Source: JAHCHG01 sp041394845 (GTDB lineage: Bacteria > Acidobacteriota > Blastocatellia > Pyrinomonadales > Pyrinomonadaceae). From it: a stretch of 64,000 bases of DNA. The stretch covers positions 124,001 through 188,000 of the forward strand of contig JAWKHL010000007.1 of NCBI GenBank assembly GCA_041394845.1, read 5' to 3'. The notes below the pieces were generated by a model. The model did not search any database. It saw only the letters and a program-made list of their open reading frames with translations, and was not told where the DNA came from. Position 1 is the first letter of the stretch. The number at the start of each line of letters is the position of its first letter. Below are positions 45,128-54,399 of the stretch, one piece after another. Made by a program: the position numbers and the translations under genes.

Positions 45128-47104
45128 TCAATGATCTTCGAGACCGCAGCTGGCGTGATCTTTTTCGGTCAGCAGACGGGGCTGTGTGAGCGGCGCGTTG
45201 CGCATCATCTGGACGCCTTTGCCTTCGTAAAGCAGCTGTTTGTCGGGCGTGAAATACGGCACATCGACCGAAAGTTTCTGCTGGAGGGCCGCATCCAGAG
45301 CCTGCGTGTTGAGCGTTAAGGCCTTGGCCATCTTGAAGAAAATATCGGTCTGATCGTAATAGCCGAAAAACAAAAGTGCGCCCGCGCCTTCGGCCGTCAC
45401 CGGAACCGATGAACCGGTGTGATCGCCCGTCCGGTAGCCGACCTTGATCCGGATGCGGTTGGTGTTTTCCGGGTAGCGGTCGCCGTTGGCGTCTTCGTAA
45501 TCGGGGAATCCGCTGGTTTCGCCGACCCGGTTTTCCGTCCCGACCGAACCGCCGCCCGGCCGGTTGCCGTTGGCGTAGGGGAGGATCGAGATGACGTTCT
45601 GCACCGCGTTCGGGACATTGGTATCGACCGCGCCGATGATCGACATCGATTGATCGTGATCGGCCGTTACCAGCACCAGAGTTTTGCTCCGGGTGGCGGC
45701 GTCGCGGTTGAGAAAAGTGCGGCCGACGCCGACCGATTTGTCGAATTCGATGGTGTCCCATAACTGCCCGGCGGCGTAGTTCGGATGCGATTGCTTGTCG
45801 ATCGAAGCGCCTTCGACCATCAGGATGAAGGGCGCGTTGTCTTTGTTCAGGGTTTTGATGGCCTTGTCGGTCATCTCGTCCAGAAACGGCTGATCGTCGA
45901 AACCACCGAAGTTCGGGGCCGGTTCGTCGGCCGGGCGCGCCAACCCAAGTTTGTCGTAAGCGACGTTCATATGGCTGGTGCGGAACAATCCCAAAAGTTT
46001 GGCGGGCGGGTCGGCCCCGTTCAAAGCGTTCAGTTCGGTCCGGTTCTGAACGTAGCTGTAGCCCGCGTTCTGAAGTTCTGTGGCCAGGTTTCGCGTGTCG
46101 CCGCTGTTGGAGTTGGTTCTCGAAGAGAATCTTTCCACCCCGCCGCCCAAGATGACGTCGAACTGGTTTCCCTGATTGATCGAGCCGTCAACGTACTGGC
46201 GGGCGATGTCGTAGCCCAGACCGCGCAAAAGCGTGTGTGCGCCCTCGGCCGCCGGAGTCGCATCGGTTACGTCCGAGGTCGTAACGATCCCCGTTCTATA
46301 GCCATAGCGGCGTTTTAAGAACTGCCACAGGGTTTCGACGCGCGGGTTGTCGAGGACGTATTGTTTGGTTCCTTGCGTATCCGAACCGGAAAAGCGGAAA
46401 TCGTTGTTGTCGGGAAAAACGTTGAGGGCGCCGTTGATGGTCTTGTTGCCGGTCGTCCAGGCCGAACCGGTATTGGCCGAATCGGGAACGATGTTCTCCA
46501 GCGAATAGGTCATGCTCATTCCGGTAACGGGCATCCGATCCATCTGCTGAAGTTCGTCGAACCAGCCTTCGCGGAAACGGTTGCCGGTGCTTTGCGCGAC
46601 GATTCGCCCGGCATCGCGATAGGCCGTTCCCATCGCGTCGCCGATAAACAGGACGATGTTTTTCTGTGAGTCCATGTGAAAATTCTGAACGCTGACCTGA
46701 GTTCCGACGCCGTAGATCTGCCGGCCGTCGAGGACCAGCGCCCTGATCGTTTTGATGCCCGGCGTGTCGAAATACATCCGGCGAAAGGTCACCGCCTTGT
46801 CGATCGTGTTGGGGTTGTTGTCGTTGTTGTCGGTCGTCTCCAGCGGGCCGGCGAAATGGTATTTTTCCTCGCCCTCTTCGCCTTCGATGATCAGTTCGAC
46901 CCGCGCCGTCGAACGGGAAAGATTCTCGGCCTCGATCCGCAGATCGAAATACTGGTTGGTCAAAACGCGGAATCTTTCCGGCAAAATGATCCGCACCGTC
47001 GGCGCCCCCTGAGCCATTGCGCCGAGGCTTTGAATGCCGATAAAGGCCGTTGCCAGAAAGGCCGCCGCCAGAATTTTTTGAATCCGTTTGAAACTTTTAT
47101 TCAT
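45128..47104 (-). CDS. secreted alkaline phosphatase
   Basis: 658 residues; signal peptide ends GAMAQG. An N-terminal beta domain of about 120 residues (TVRIILPERFRVLTNQYFDL) precedes the PhoA-type core: NIVLFIGDAMG (metal), PDSANTGSAWTTG with the nucleophile Ser, FILMVEGASIDKQSH, VLVTADHDQS and TGDHTGSSVPV (metal ligands). It hydrolyses phosphate monoesters in the periplasm or outside. It is longer than E. coli PhoA because of the added N-domain. An inverted repeat 58-97 bp upstream may regulate it; no pho box recognised. Confidence 0.9.
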   Translation of the reverse strand: MNKSFKRIQKILAAAFLATAFIGIQSLGAMAQGAPTVRIILPERFRVLTNQYFDLRIEAENLSRSTARVELIIEGEEGEEKYHFAGPLETTDNNDNNPNTIDKAVTFRRMYFDTPGIKTIRALVLDGRQIYGVGTQVSVQNFHMDSQKNIVLFIGDAMGTAYRDAGRIVAQSTGNRFREGWFDELQQMDRMPVTGMSMTYSLENIVPDSANTGSAWTTGNKTINGALNVFPDNNDFRFSGSDTQGTKQYVLDNPRVETLWQFLKRRYGYRTGIVTTSDVTDATPAAEGAHTLLRGLGYDIARQYVDGSINQGNQFDVILGGGVERFSSRTNSNSGDTRNLATELQNAGYSYVQNRTELNALNGADPPAKLLGLFRTSHMNVAYDKLGLARPADEPAPNFGGFDDQPFLDEMTDKAIKTLNKDNAPFILMVEGASIDKQSHPNYAAGQLWDTIEFDKSVGVGRTFLNRDAATRSKTLVLVTADHDQSMSIIGAVDTNVPNAVQNVISILPYANGNRPGGGSVGTENRVGETSGFPDYEDANGDRYPENTNRIRIKVGYRTGDHTGSSVPVTAEGAGALLFFGYYDQTDIFFKMAKALTLNTQALDAALQQKLSVDVPYFTPDKQLLYEGKGVQMMRNAPLTQPRLLTEKDHASCGLEDH

Positions 47105-47161
47105 TTTTTTTCTCCTACCAAACTCCTCTTTTTTGCGTATTTTAAATACGACTCGACTGCC

Positions 47162-47201
47162 GCACCGGAAGGTTTTTCAGATCGCATAAATCTTCCGGTG
47201 C
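47162..47201. promoter_or_regulatory. inverted repeat upstream of the alkaline phosphatase gene
   Basis: GCACCGGAAG (47162-47171) and CTTCCGGTGC (47192-47201), 20 bp apart, in the 265-bp gap ahead of the gene. It could be an operator or a leader hairpin. Confidence 0.4.
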
Positions 47202-47370
47202 CTGGTGGTTACAAGCCGCTTTTCGGGTTAAGTTTTTTTCGAAAAAGTTTTTCTTGCTGAAAGATTTAAGATAAATTCGGCGGGTTAATTCGAGGTGAAT
47301 TGAAAATGAAGTTTGAATTACAGAAAGAAGCCGACGGGTTAAATTTTTGAAAACTTTTTGTTTCGGCTGT

Positions 47371-48270
47371 TTAGAAAATCTTTTTCATTCTAACGGTGAT
47401 CCCGACCCATTCGCCGTCGGTTTCGACGATAAAATCTTCGACGCCGAGCGAGCGGAGCTTTTCGGCGATCTGATCTTTTTGTTCCGTCAGGATTCCCGAG
47501 AGGACCAAAACCTCTTCGGCTTTTTCCAGCAAAAGTTCGAGCAGAGGCCCGATGACATCGGCCGTTACGTTGGCGCAGACGAAATCAAACCGGGGCGTTT
47601 CCGCCGAGATCGAACCGACGAAAAATTCTATTCCGTCCGCACCGTTCAGATCGGCGTTTTCCCGCGCGATCCGAACCGAATCCGCGTCGGTGTCACATCC
47701 CGTTATTTCGGCCCTCTGAAATTTGAAATGTTCGATCTGAGATCTCAATTTATCGGCGGCGATGGCCAGAATGCCGGTTCCCGTTCCGAGATCGAAAAAA
47801 CTCATCTGCGGCTTAAAATGCCGTTCGATCGCCCGCAGGCAAAGCCGCGTGGTTTCGTGCGTGCCGGTCCCGAAAGCCATATTCGGTTCGATCCGGATGA
47901 CGATCTTTTCGGCGCTTTCGATTTCTTCCCACGGCGGGGCGATGATGAACTTTTGCGTTTCGGTCGGCTTCCAGTGTTTTTTCCATTCAAAAAGCCAGTC
48001 CTGATCCTCGACCTCGCTCCAGCCGAAAGCCTTGACGGCCGAGGGATCAAAACCGTAGATCCGCAGCGCCTCACCTAATTGATTTTGCAAAACCGCGTCC
48101 GCCGGCTTTTGATTGAAATAACCGACCACCTTCAGCGTTTCCGTCTGTCGTTTGCCGAGATTGTTGATCTCCGTCCCGAGCGAATCGAGTTCATTGAGCG
48201 CGAACTCGACCGCCTCCGAGGCCGGTTCGATGACCGTTATCTCCAGCGCAAACCATTTGTCATTTGTCAT
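47371..48270 (-). CDS. prmA: ribosomal protein L11 methyltransferase
   Basis: 299 residues. Trimethylates L11 with S-adenosylmethionine. SAM motif I FFDLGTGTGILAIAA, GCDTDADSVRIARENADLNG and motif IV FDFVCANVTADVIGPLL are typical of PrmA, with the closing GEWVGITVRM. The first five codons (MTNDK) and the start codon are made of TTTGTCA heptamers, so the native start has been remodelled. Between motif I and the next strand, residues RSQIEHFKFQRAE look like a heptamer-coded insert. It follows era on the same strand. Confidence 0.93.
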   Translation of the reverse strand: MTNDKWFALEITVIEPASEAVEFALNELDSLGTEINNLGKRQTETLKVVGYFNQKPADAVLQNQLGEALRIYGFDPSAVKAFGWSEVEDQDWLFEWKKHWKPTETQKFIIAPPWEEIESAEKIVIRIEPNMAFGTGTHETTRLCLRAIERHFKPQMSFFDLGTGTGILAIAADKLRSQIEHFKFQRAEITGCDTDADSVRIARENADLNGADGIEFFVGSISAETPRFDFVCANVTADVIGPLLELLLEKAEEVLVLSGILTEQKDQIAEKLRSLGVEDFIVETDGEWVGITVRMKKIF

Positions 48271-48322
48271 TTGTCATTTATCATTTATCAGATCAAATCC
48301 GAAATCCGAAATCCGAAATCGA
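48254..48322. repeat. two heptamer arrays filling the era-prmA gap
   Basis: Five units of CATTTGT/CATTTAT (48254-48288) overlap the prmA start. Four units of AAATCCG/AAATCGA (48295-48322) end 1 bp before the era stop codon at 48324. Confidence 0.9.
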
Positions 48323-48323
48323 A

Positions 48324-49223
48324 TCATTCCTCGATCCCCATCTCGTCCAACTCTTTCTCGCGATTGCGCCAGTCTTTGACGACCTTGACGAAGAGACGCA
48401 GGTAAATCTGGCGGTCGAGGAGTTTTTCGATGTCGCGGCGCGCTTCTTCGCCGATCTTTTTCAGTTTGGCGCCGCCTTTGCCGATGACGATGCCTTTTTG
48501 CGATTGTCTTTCGACGTAGATCGAACAGTAGATGAGCGCCACTTTCGGGTCGGTCTCGTCGAATTTTTCCGTCACGACGGCCGTCACATACGGGAGTTCT
48601 TCGCCGGTCGTCATCAGGATCTTTTCGCGGACCATCTCGGCGACGATCCGGCGGACCGGCTGATCGGTCATCTCGTCTTCGTCGAAGATCGGTTCGCCTT
48701 CGGGCAGATGCCCGGCGATGTTTTCCAGCAGAAGGGGAACGGCCTCGCCTTCGAGGGCCGAGATCGGGATGATCTCCTCGAATTCGTATTCGCCCGAGTA
48801 GAATTCGATCAGCGGCAAAAGCTGATTTTTGTCCTTGATCTTGTCGATCTTGTTGAGAACGAGGATGGCCGGTTTTTTCGATTCTTTGACCAGATCGAGA
48901 ACGAAACGGTCGCCGTTTCCGGTCGAAACCGAGGCGTCGCGCATCAGGACGACGAGATCGACCGAGAGAATGGCGTCGTGAACGGCGGCCATCATCCTTC
49001 GGTTGAGGAGGTAGCCCGGTTTGTGAACTCCGGGCGTATCGACGAAAACGATCTGTCCGTTTTTTAAGGTGACGATCCCTTTGATCTTGTGCCGGGTGGT
49101 TTGCGGTTTGTTGGAAACGGCGGCGATCTTTTCGCCGACCAGATGATTGAGCAATGTCGATTTGCCGGCATTCGGCCGACCGATCAATGCGACGAATCCG
49201 CTGCGGAAAGTTTCAGAAGTCAT
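48324..49223 (-). CDS. era: GTPase Era
   Basis: 299 residues from ATG 49223. Binds 16S rRNA during 30S maturation. G1 GRPNAGKS (15-22), G2 region KPQTTRHKIKG, G3 DTPGVHKPG, G4 LVLNKIDKI and G5 ISALEGE are intact, and the C-terminal KH domain has GIVIGKGGAKLKKIGEEAR. Upstream in-frame codons are rejected because they derive from a heptamer array. Both gene ends touch heptamer arrays. Confidence 0.95.
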   Translation of the reverse strand: MTSETFRSGFVALIGRPNAGKSTLLNHLVGEKIAAVSNKPQTTRHKIKGIVTLKNGQIVFVDTPGVHKPGYLLNRRMMAAVHDAILSVDLVVLMRDASVSTGNGDRFVLDLVKESKKPAILVLNKIDKIKDKNQLLPLIEFYSGEYEFEEIIPISALEGEAVPLLLENIAGHLPEGEPIFDEDEMTDQPVRRIVAEMVREKILMTTGEELPYVTAVVTEKFDETDPKVALIYCSIYVERQSQKGIVIGKGGAKLKKIGEEARRDIEKLLDRQIYLRLFVKVVKDWRNREKELDEMGIEE

Positions 49224-49240
49224 TGGTTTTTTAAAGTTGT

Positions 49241-49328
49241 CAGTGAGCGGTGAGCGGTGAGCAGTTTTCTTTCGCAATAAACTGCCAACTGCTCACTGCT
49301 CACTGCTCACCGCTCACTGCCTACTGCT
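49241..49328. repeat. GTGAGCG/CACTGCT heptamer hairpin
   Basis: The left arm 49241-49266 has three to four units (CAGTGAG, CGGTGAG, CGGTGAG, CAGTTTT). The right arm 49280-49328 has seven units (AACTGCC, AACTGCT, CACTGCT twice, CACCGCT, CACTGCC, TACTGCT). The right arm contains the stop codon of the 49321-51147 gene. Confidence 0.92.
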
Positions 49329-51147
49329 GTCCCTTCATCAGCCGCTGGTGGGCGGCGACGGCCTGACTGTAGGCGCCGCCTTCGACCTCGCCGATGTTCA
49401 TCGCGGCCTCATAGATTTTGATCGCATAATCGTTCTGATCGTTGAATTCGTAGATCCGCGCCAGAGCGACGTAGGTCAGCGAGAGCAATGCTTTGTCGGT
49501 TTTGTCGGTTTTGTTTTTGAGAACGTTATCGTAGGCGTTTTTGGCCGCGATCAAATGATAATTGCGGGTGTCCGCTTCGGTCGCCGCCTCGGCCGCCAGA
49601 CTCTCCAGACGCCCGAGCGAATAATAAACGCGCGACAATTCTTCCGAACCCTCGCGGCTCACCTCTTCGTCGAGCAGAAGGTCTTTCAATTGTCTCCGGG
49701 CGTCGTCGTAGGCTTTGTTTTTGATGATCTCGTCGATGGCCAGCAGTTTTTTGGTGACCGGGTTTTCGATCACCTTGTTCGGATCGGCGGCCAGCGCTTT
49801 GCGCTTTTCCCGCTCGGCCAAGGCTCTGGCGCGGGCGTCGGCCACCTCGTCGAGCCGGTTGGCCTCTTTGGTCGTGTCGATGGCGGCGATCATCTGACCG
49901 ATCGATTCGGTGATGTCGAAACCCGAATCTTCCAAACTCCTTAATTTATCGGCGAAATAGAACGTCAGAACGGCGCCCTGTTCGTAGGCTTCGGAGAGCA
50001 AAAGAGCTGTTTCATCGGCCAGCGCCGAATTGTATTTGTTCAGATCGGCGACGACCTGTTTTTTGAGCGCGTCGCGTTTTGGTTTGTCGAACTGACCTTT
50101 TTTTTGCAGTTCGGCGTCTTCGGCTTCGAGCGCGGCGATCTTTTGCCGGGCTTCGTAGGTGGCGATCCGCGATTTTTCGAATTCGATCTGGCGGGCGTCG
50201 ATGGCCGCCGCCAGCGAACGCGAAACGGTCAGGACGAAATCGGGCGAGATGTCCCGGTTGGTTTTGCGCCGCTCTTCGATCAGAGCCTTGATGGCGTCGC
50301 GGTGTTTGAATATCTCCTGGGCGTTATCGAGGACGATCGGATCGAGGACGAACTGCAAATAAGCGCGCCGGACCTCGGACCCCGCCAGATCGGTTCCCGG
50401 CGGAACGATGGCCGAATAATCGTCGCCCTGATTGACGAAATTGACCGTTCCCTTGGCGGTCAGCAATTCCGGGACGATGAAAAAACGCCGTTCGTGAAAG
50501 CGCGATTCGGTCGTTTCCAGTTTCTGACGGTTCTTTTTGGCCGGTTGCGACTGGGTCTTGACCTTTTCAACGTAGGTCAACTGCGGGCGGGTGTGCATGT
50601 AATCGAGCAGTTTGCCGATCATCAGCGAGGTCGAGGGCCGCATCTGGTCGCCTTTTTCCTGATACATTTTCAGATATTTATCGAGCTTTTCGCCGAAATT
50701 GGCCTTCCGGTAAAATTCGCGAACGAGCGGCGTGTAATCGAGCACGTCGAGCAGATCGCCCGGCAGATCGGTGGCCCTGATCGGTTCGACCAGATCGGGA
50801 ACCGGCGTCAGCGAATAGGCCATCGAGATAAACGGCGCGATCAGTTCGGCGTCGTCGGTTTTGGAATGCCGTTTTTTGTACTGCGTGATAAAGGTTTTTA
50901 TTTTTTCGCGCAATGCCGGATCGACTCCGGCCAGGTCGGCCGCCAGCATCTCCCGGTACTGTTCGCCTTCGGCCGTCAGAGGCGTCTTGAGACCGCCCGC
51001 TTCGAGCGAGGCCAGAACGACCATCAGCCTTTTGTCCGGTTCGATCCGGACGCCGTATTCGGTGAAATCAAAACTCCGCTTGGCGTTCTGGCCGAACAGG
51101 TTAATGGAAAATATCAGGATCAATGTCAAAAATAAAACTTTTCTCAT
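49321..51147 (-). CDS. secreted helical/TPR-like protein of unknown function
   Basis: 608 residues; signal peptide MRKVLFLTLILIFSINLFGQ. Largely helical with a beta-rich middle (HERRFFIVPELLTAKGTVNF). The C-terminal third has TPR-like pairs (ARRQLKDLLLDEE, SLTYVALARIYEFNDQNDYA). I do not recognise a family. The last two codons and stop (QQ-TAG) come from a heptamer array. Followed by era, preceded by the STAS/RsbW genes at a distance, so probably independent. Confidence 0.7.
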   Translation of the reverse strand: MRKVLFLTLILIFSINLFGQNAKRSFDFTEYGVRIEPDKRLMVVLASLEAGGLKTPLTAEGEQYREMLAADLAGVDPALREKIKTFITQYKKRHSKTDDAELIAPFISMAYSLTPVPDLVEPIRATDLPGDLLDVLDYTPLVREFYRKANFGEKLDKYLKMYQEKGDQMRPSTSLMIGKLLDYMHTRPQLTYVEKVKTQSQPAKKNRQKLETTESRFHERRFFIVPELLTAKGTVNFVNQGDDYSAIVPPGTDLAGSEVRRAYLQFVLDPIVLDNAQEIFKHRDAIKALIEERRKTNRDISPDFVLTVSRSLAAAIDARQIEFEKSRIATYEARQKIAALEAEDAELQKKGQFDKPKRDALKKQVVADLNKYNSALADETALLLSEAYEQGAVLTFYFADKLRSLEDSGFDITESIGQMIAAIDTTKEANRLDEVADARARALAEREKRKALAADPNKVIENPVTKKLLAIDEIIKNKAYDDARRQLKDLLLDEEVSREGSEELSRVYYSLGRLESLAAEAATEADTRNYHLIAAKNAYDNVLKNKTDKTDKALLSLTYVALARIYEFNDQNDYAIKIYEAAMNIGEVEGGAYSQAVAAHQRLMKGQQ

Positions 51148-51188
51148 CGCGCGCTTTCTCTAATATAAAAAAGGTAATTCTAAAAATT

Positions 51189-51269
51189 CAGCAAAGACAC
51201 AACATAAACAAAGAAAAGAAAGGGGGAATTTTCTTATTGTAACGGCTTTGTGTATCTGTGTCTTTGCTG
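51189..51269. repeat. degenerate inverted repeat upstream of the 51147 gene
   Basis: CAGCAAAGACACA (51189-51201) and its exact complement TGTGTCTTTGCTG (51257-51269). Flanking words (ACACAAC, AGATACACAAAG on the complement) suggest a worn heptamer array. Confidence 0.55.
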
Positions 51270-51309
51270 TTTCTAAAGATGCTCGCCCGGCCGTCGGAGA
51301 TGTCCTCGA

Positions 51310-51366
51310 TAATAAAGGGTAAAGGATAAAAATTCGTCCAAATTCCTATCCCTTACCCTTTATTGT
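51310..51366. repeat. heptamer hairpin, GGTAAAG family
   Basis: The left arm AATAAAGGGTAAAGGATA and the right arm TATCCCTTACCCTTTATT are nearly perfect complements around a spacer of about 17 nt. It lies 22 bp past the STAS gene stop. Confidence 0.7.
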
Positions 51367-51388
51367 TAAGTTCTTTTGGTTCCGGCGA

Positions 51389-51733
51389 TTAAAAACTGCT
51401 CAGAGCTTCGCCCTCGTCTTCGTAAACGTCGAACACCGTCAGGAGTTTGGTGATCGCCAGCAGATCCTGGATCTTTTCCGTCAGATTAAGAAGTTTCAGC
51501 GTTCCGCCCTCTTTGTTGACGGCCGTGAAGCTCGAAACCAATTCGCCGATACCGCTCGAATCGATGTACCCGACGTTGCCGAGATTTAAGAGAATTTTGT
51601 TTTTGCCTTCGCCCAGCAGACGGCGGATCGCATTGCGCAAAGCGACGCTCCCCTCGCCGATCGTCACTTTCCCGTCCATATCAAGAATGGTTACATCGCC
51701 TGCCTGGCGTTCCGAAATGTTAAGTTCAGCCAT
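51389..51733 (-). CDS. anti-sigma factor antagonist (STAS domain, SpoIIAA/RsbV-like)
   Basis: 114 residues, one STAS domain. The phosphorylatable Ser lies in GYIDSSGIGEL (59-60), with DMDGKVTIGEGSVALR as the first half. In partner-switching systems the unphosphorylated form binds the anti-sigma kinase and frees the sigma factor. The kinase candidate is the gene 86 bp upstream on the same strand. The target sigma factor is not identifiable here. Confidence 0.9.
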   Translation of the reverse strand: MAELNISERQAGDVTILDMDGKVTIGEGSVALRNAIRRLLGEGKNKILLNLGNVGYIDSSGIGELVSSFTAVNKEGGTLKLLNLTEKIQDLLAITKLLTVFDVYEDEGEALSSF

Positions 51734-51819
51734 TTTTGTCTCCTCGTAAATAATTTAAGTGATAAAAGTTTGATAGCAGATTTTAGACCAATATGGTGCG
51801 AAAAGTCCAAGAAGCATTT

Positions 51820-52239
51820 TCAATCCTGACGTTCCTTTAACATCTTGACCAGCATTCCGCCTTCCTCGTGGTTAAACCATTCCACTCTGTCCATAAAAGA
51901 TCGCATAAACAAAATCCCGCGACCGTTTGCTTTCAGAAGATTTTCCGGGTTGGTCGGATCGGGAACGTCTTCCACCGCGAACCCCTCGCCGAAGTCTCTG
52001 ACCGTTACTTCGAAGCCTTTGTCGGACGAGATGAAAGTGATCTCGACCTGTTTGTTTTCGTCCAATTTGTTTCCGTGTTTGACGGCGTTGGCGACGACTT
52101 CGCGGACGGCCATGTCGATTCCAAAGAGGGCGTCTTCGCCGACTCCGATTTCGGTGGCGAATTTTACTGCTTCTACAACTGCTTTGTCGATCGATTCAAT
52201 TTTGCTTGAGATAGAAATTTTCTTTTGTTTTTCGCTCAC
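51820..52239 (-). CDS. RsbW-type anti-sigma serine kinase (HATPase)
   Basis: 139 residues, a GHKL ATPase fold: N-box MAVREVVANAVKHGN (Asn51), G1 VRDFGEGF and G2 NGRGILFM. It should bind a sigma factor and phosphorylate the STAS protein encoded just downstream. The two form a minimal partner-switch module without a phosphatase in view. Confidence 0.9.
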   Translation of the reverse strand: MSEKQKKISISSKIESIDKAVVEAVKFATEIGVGEDALFGIDMAVREVVANAVKHGNKLDENKQVEITFISSDKGFEVTVRDFGEGFAVEDVPDPTNPENLLKANGRGILFMRSFMDRVEWFNHEEGGMLVKMLKERQD

Positions 52240-52465
52240 AATTTAGCAGTTAAAAAAATTCTCTTTTTGATTTTGGTTTCTTCCAAGTTTGCGTTTTATT
52301 GAGGTTTATGTCAAGAACACGGGCCCGTCAGGGGCGGGCAGAAGTGATTTTTCCGCTCGGCCGGGGCTTTTTCCGATTTACCCGAAATATCTCTTTCTGT
52401 TAAGTTAAATGTTCAATTTGCGGAAATTAAATCGGCAAAACCGTTTGGTTCGGAGAGGAGATTTT

Positions 52466-53020
52466 ATGAATGAAAAAGCTGAAAACCTGGCGCGAAACTA
52501 TTTCCGGCGCCAATGGGACGATTTGACGCGGCGCGAACGAAGAGTTATCGAAAGTCTGATAAACCGTTCGAACGTCAGCCATGATGTCAGAAAGGAATTC
52601 GAAGACGCCAGAACCTTCGGCGAAAGAGTGGCCGATAAGGTGGCGACTTTCGGCGGTTCGTGGACGTTTATTTTTATTTTCGGCGGGATTCTGTTTTCCT
52701 GGATCATCATCAATTCGCTCATTTTAATGACTCGGGCATTTGATCCTTATCCGTATATTTTGCTTAATTTGTTTCTTTCGATGCTGGCCGCCATCCAGGC
52801 TCCGATCATCATGATGTCGCAGAACCGGCAGGCGGCGCACGACCGGCTCGACGCGGCGCACGATTACGAGGTGAACCTGAAGGCCGAACTGGAGATCCGA
52901 TCTCTGGAGGAAAAGATCACCGAACTGCGCGAGCGAAACTGGGCGGAACTGATCGAAATACAGCAAAAACAGCTGGCCCTGCTCGAAGAACTGCTGGCGG
53001 CGCAAAAAAAGACCTGGTGA
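52466..53020 (+). CDS. DUF1003 membrane protein
   Basis: 184 residues from ATG 52466, chosen for the GAGGAG ribosome site. Two membrane helices (WTFIFIFGGILFSWIIINSL and FDPYPYILLNLFLSMLAA) with the DUF1003 hallmarks RVADKVATFGGSW and APIIMMSQNRQAAHDR, followed by a charged helix likely in the cytoplasm. The function is unknown. It is 18 bp before aroA and may share its transcript. Confidence 0.88.
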   Translation: MNEKAENLARNYFRRQWDDLTRRERRVIESLINRSNVSHDVRKEFEDARTFGERVADKVATFGGSWTFIFIFGGILFSWIIINSLILMTRAFDPYPYILLNLFLSMLAAIQAPIIMMSQNRQAAHDRLDAAHDYEVNLKAELEIRSLEEKITELRERNWAELIEIQQKQLALLEELLAAQKKTW

Positions 53021-53038
53021 TTTCAAGGCGATGATTTT

Positions 53039-54391
53039 ATGAAGATACGACCTGCCCGATACCTGCAAGGACAAATCAATCTGCCCGGCGACAAATCCAT
53101 CTCGCACCGGGCCGCTCTTTTTTCGGCGCTGGCCGAGGGGCGGGCGCGGATCGAAAACTTCGCTTCGAGCCGCGACTGCGCTTCGACCTTGAACTGTCTG
53201 CGTTCGCTCGGCGTCCGGGTCGAACGCGAGGGAGCGACCGTTTTGATCGAAGGGGTCGGAAAGAACGGATTTTCAACGCCCGGCAAAGACCTCGATTGCG
53301 GCAACAGCGGGACGACGATGCGCCTTCTGGCCGGAGCGCTGGCCGGACAATCGTTCGCCTCGGTGCTGACCGGCGACGAGAGCCTTTCCCTGCGTCCGAT
53401 GAGAAGGATCATCGACCCGCTCGGCGCGATGGGGGCGCGGATCGAGTCGATTGAAGGCCATGCGCCGCTCCGTATTTTCGGGCGCAACCCTTTGCGCTCA
53501 TCACATTACTCTCTTCCGGTGGCCAGCGCTCAGGTCAAATCCTGCGTCCTGCTGGCCGGTTTGAACGCCGACGGAAAAACCGTGGTTGACAGCCCGCCGT
53601 CCGGGAAACCGGTTCCCGCCTCGCGCAACCACACGGAACTTCTGCTCGCATCTCTGGGCGCCGGGATCAGCGAGGAGTTCCTCGAAACCCCGGACGGATT
53701 CGTCCACCGCGTCTCGATTGACGGCGATTCCCGTCTGACGGCCGGAGATCTGCAGGTCCCGGCCGACATCTCATCGGCGGCCTTTTTTCTGACCGCGGCC
53801 GCCTGCCTTGAGGGGTCGGAGATCGTTTTGCCGAACGTCGGGCTCAATCCGACGCGGGCGGCCGTCGTCGAGGTCCTGCGCGGTTTCGGGGCCGGGATCG
53901 AGGTTTTGGATCAAAGAGAGGTCGGCGGCGAAACGGTCGGCGATCTGCGGGTTCGCGGCGGGAGCGGGTTTGTCCCGTCCGGCAAGTCCAATATAATAAG
54001 CGGTGAGATAATCGCCAATCTGATCGACGAGATCCCGGTTCTGGCCGTTTTCGGCACGCAGATCGAGGGCGGTCTGGAAATTCGGGGCGCCGGGGAATTG
54101 AGGGTCAAGGAATCGGACAGGATCGCGGCGACGGTCGAAAACCTCAGGCGAATGGGGGCCGGTGTCGAGGAATTCCCGGACGGTCTCCGGGTCGTTCGCT
54201 CGAAACTTCGGGGAGCCCGGGTCGAATCGTTCGGCGATCACCGGATCGCCATGGCCTTTGCCGTCGCCGGACTTCTGGCCGAGGGCGAGACCGTGATCGA
54301 CGGTGCGGATTGCGCGGCGGTTTCGTTTCCCGAATTTTTCGAGGTTTTGGCCGGAGTCGTCCGGGATCGTCCGGAGGGGCGTCCGGCCTGA
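53039..54391 (+). CDS. aroA: 3-phosphoshikimate 1-carboxyvinyltransferase (EPSP synthase)
   Basis: 450 residues. Joins shikimate-3-phosphate and phosphoenolpyruvate in the shikimate pathway. LPGDKSISHRAAL, the GNSGTTMRLLAG loop, SAQVKSCVLLAGL, RESD-type segment VKESDRIAATVENL and GDHRIAMA are present. Thr in GTTMR and the SAQVKS wording resemble class II enzymes more than E. coli AroA. It starts 18 bp after DUF1003 and runs into aroK 8 bp later, so aroA-aroK are coupled. Confidence 0.96.
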   Translation: MKIRPARYLQGQINLPGDKSISHRAALFSALAEGRARIENFASSRDCASTLNCLRSLGVRVEREGATVLIEGVGKNGFSTPGKDLDCGNSGTTMRLLAGALAGQSFASVLTGDESLSLRPMRRIIDPLGAMGARIESIEGHAPLRIFGRNPLRSSHYSLPVASAQVKSCVLLAGLNADGKTVVDSPPSGKPVPASRNHTELLLASLGAGISEEFLETPDGFVHRVSIDGDSRLTAGDLQVPADISSAAFFLTAAACLEGSEIVLPNVGLNPTRAAVVEVLRGFGAGIEVLDQREVGGETVGDLRVRGGSGFVPSGKSNIISGEIIANLIDEIPVLAVFGTQIEGGLEIRGAGELRVKESDRIAATVENLRRMGAGVEEFPDGLRVVRSKLRGARVESFGDHRIAMAFAVAGLLAEGETVIDGADCAAVSFPEFFEVLAGVVRDRPEGRPA

Positions 54392-54399
54392 GGGTTTTG

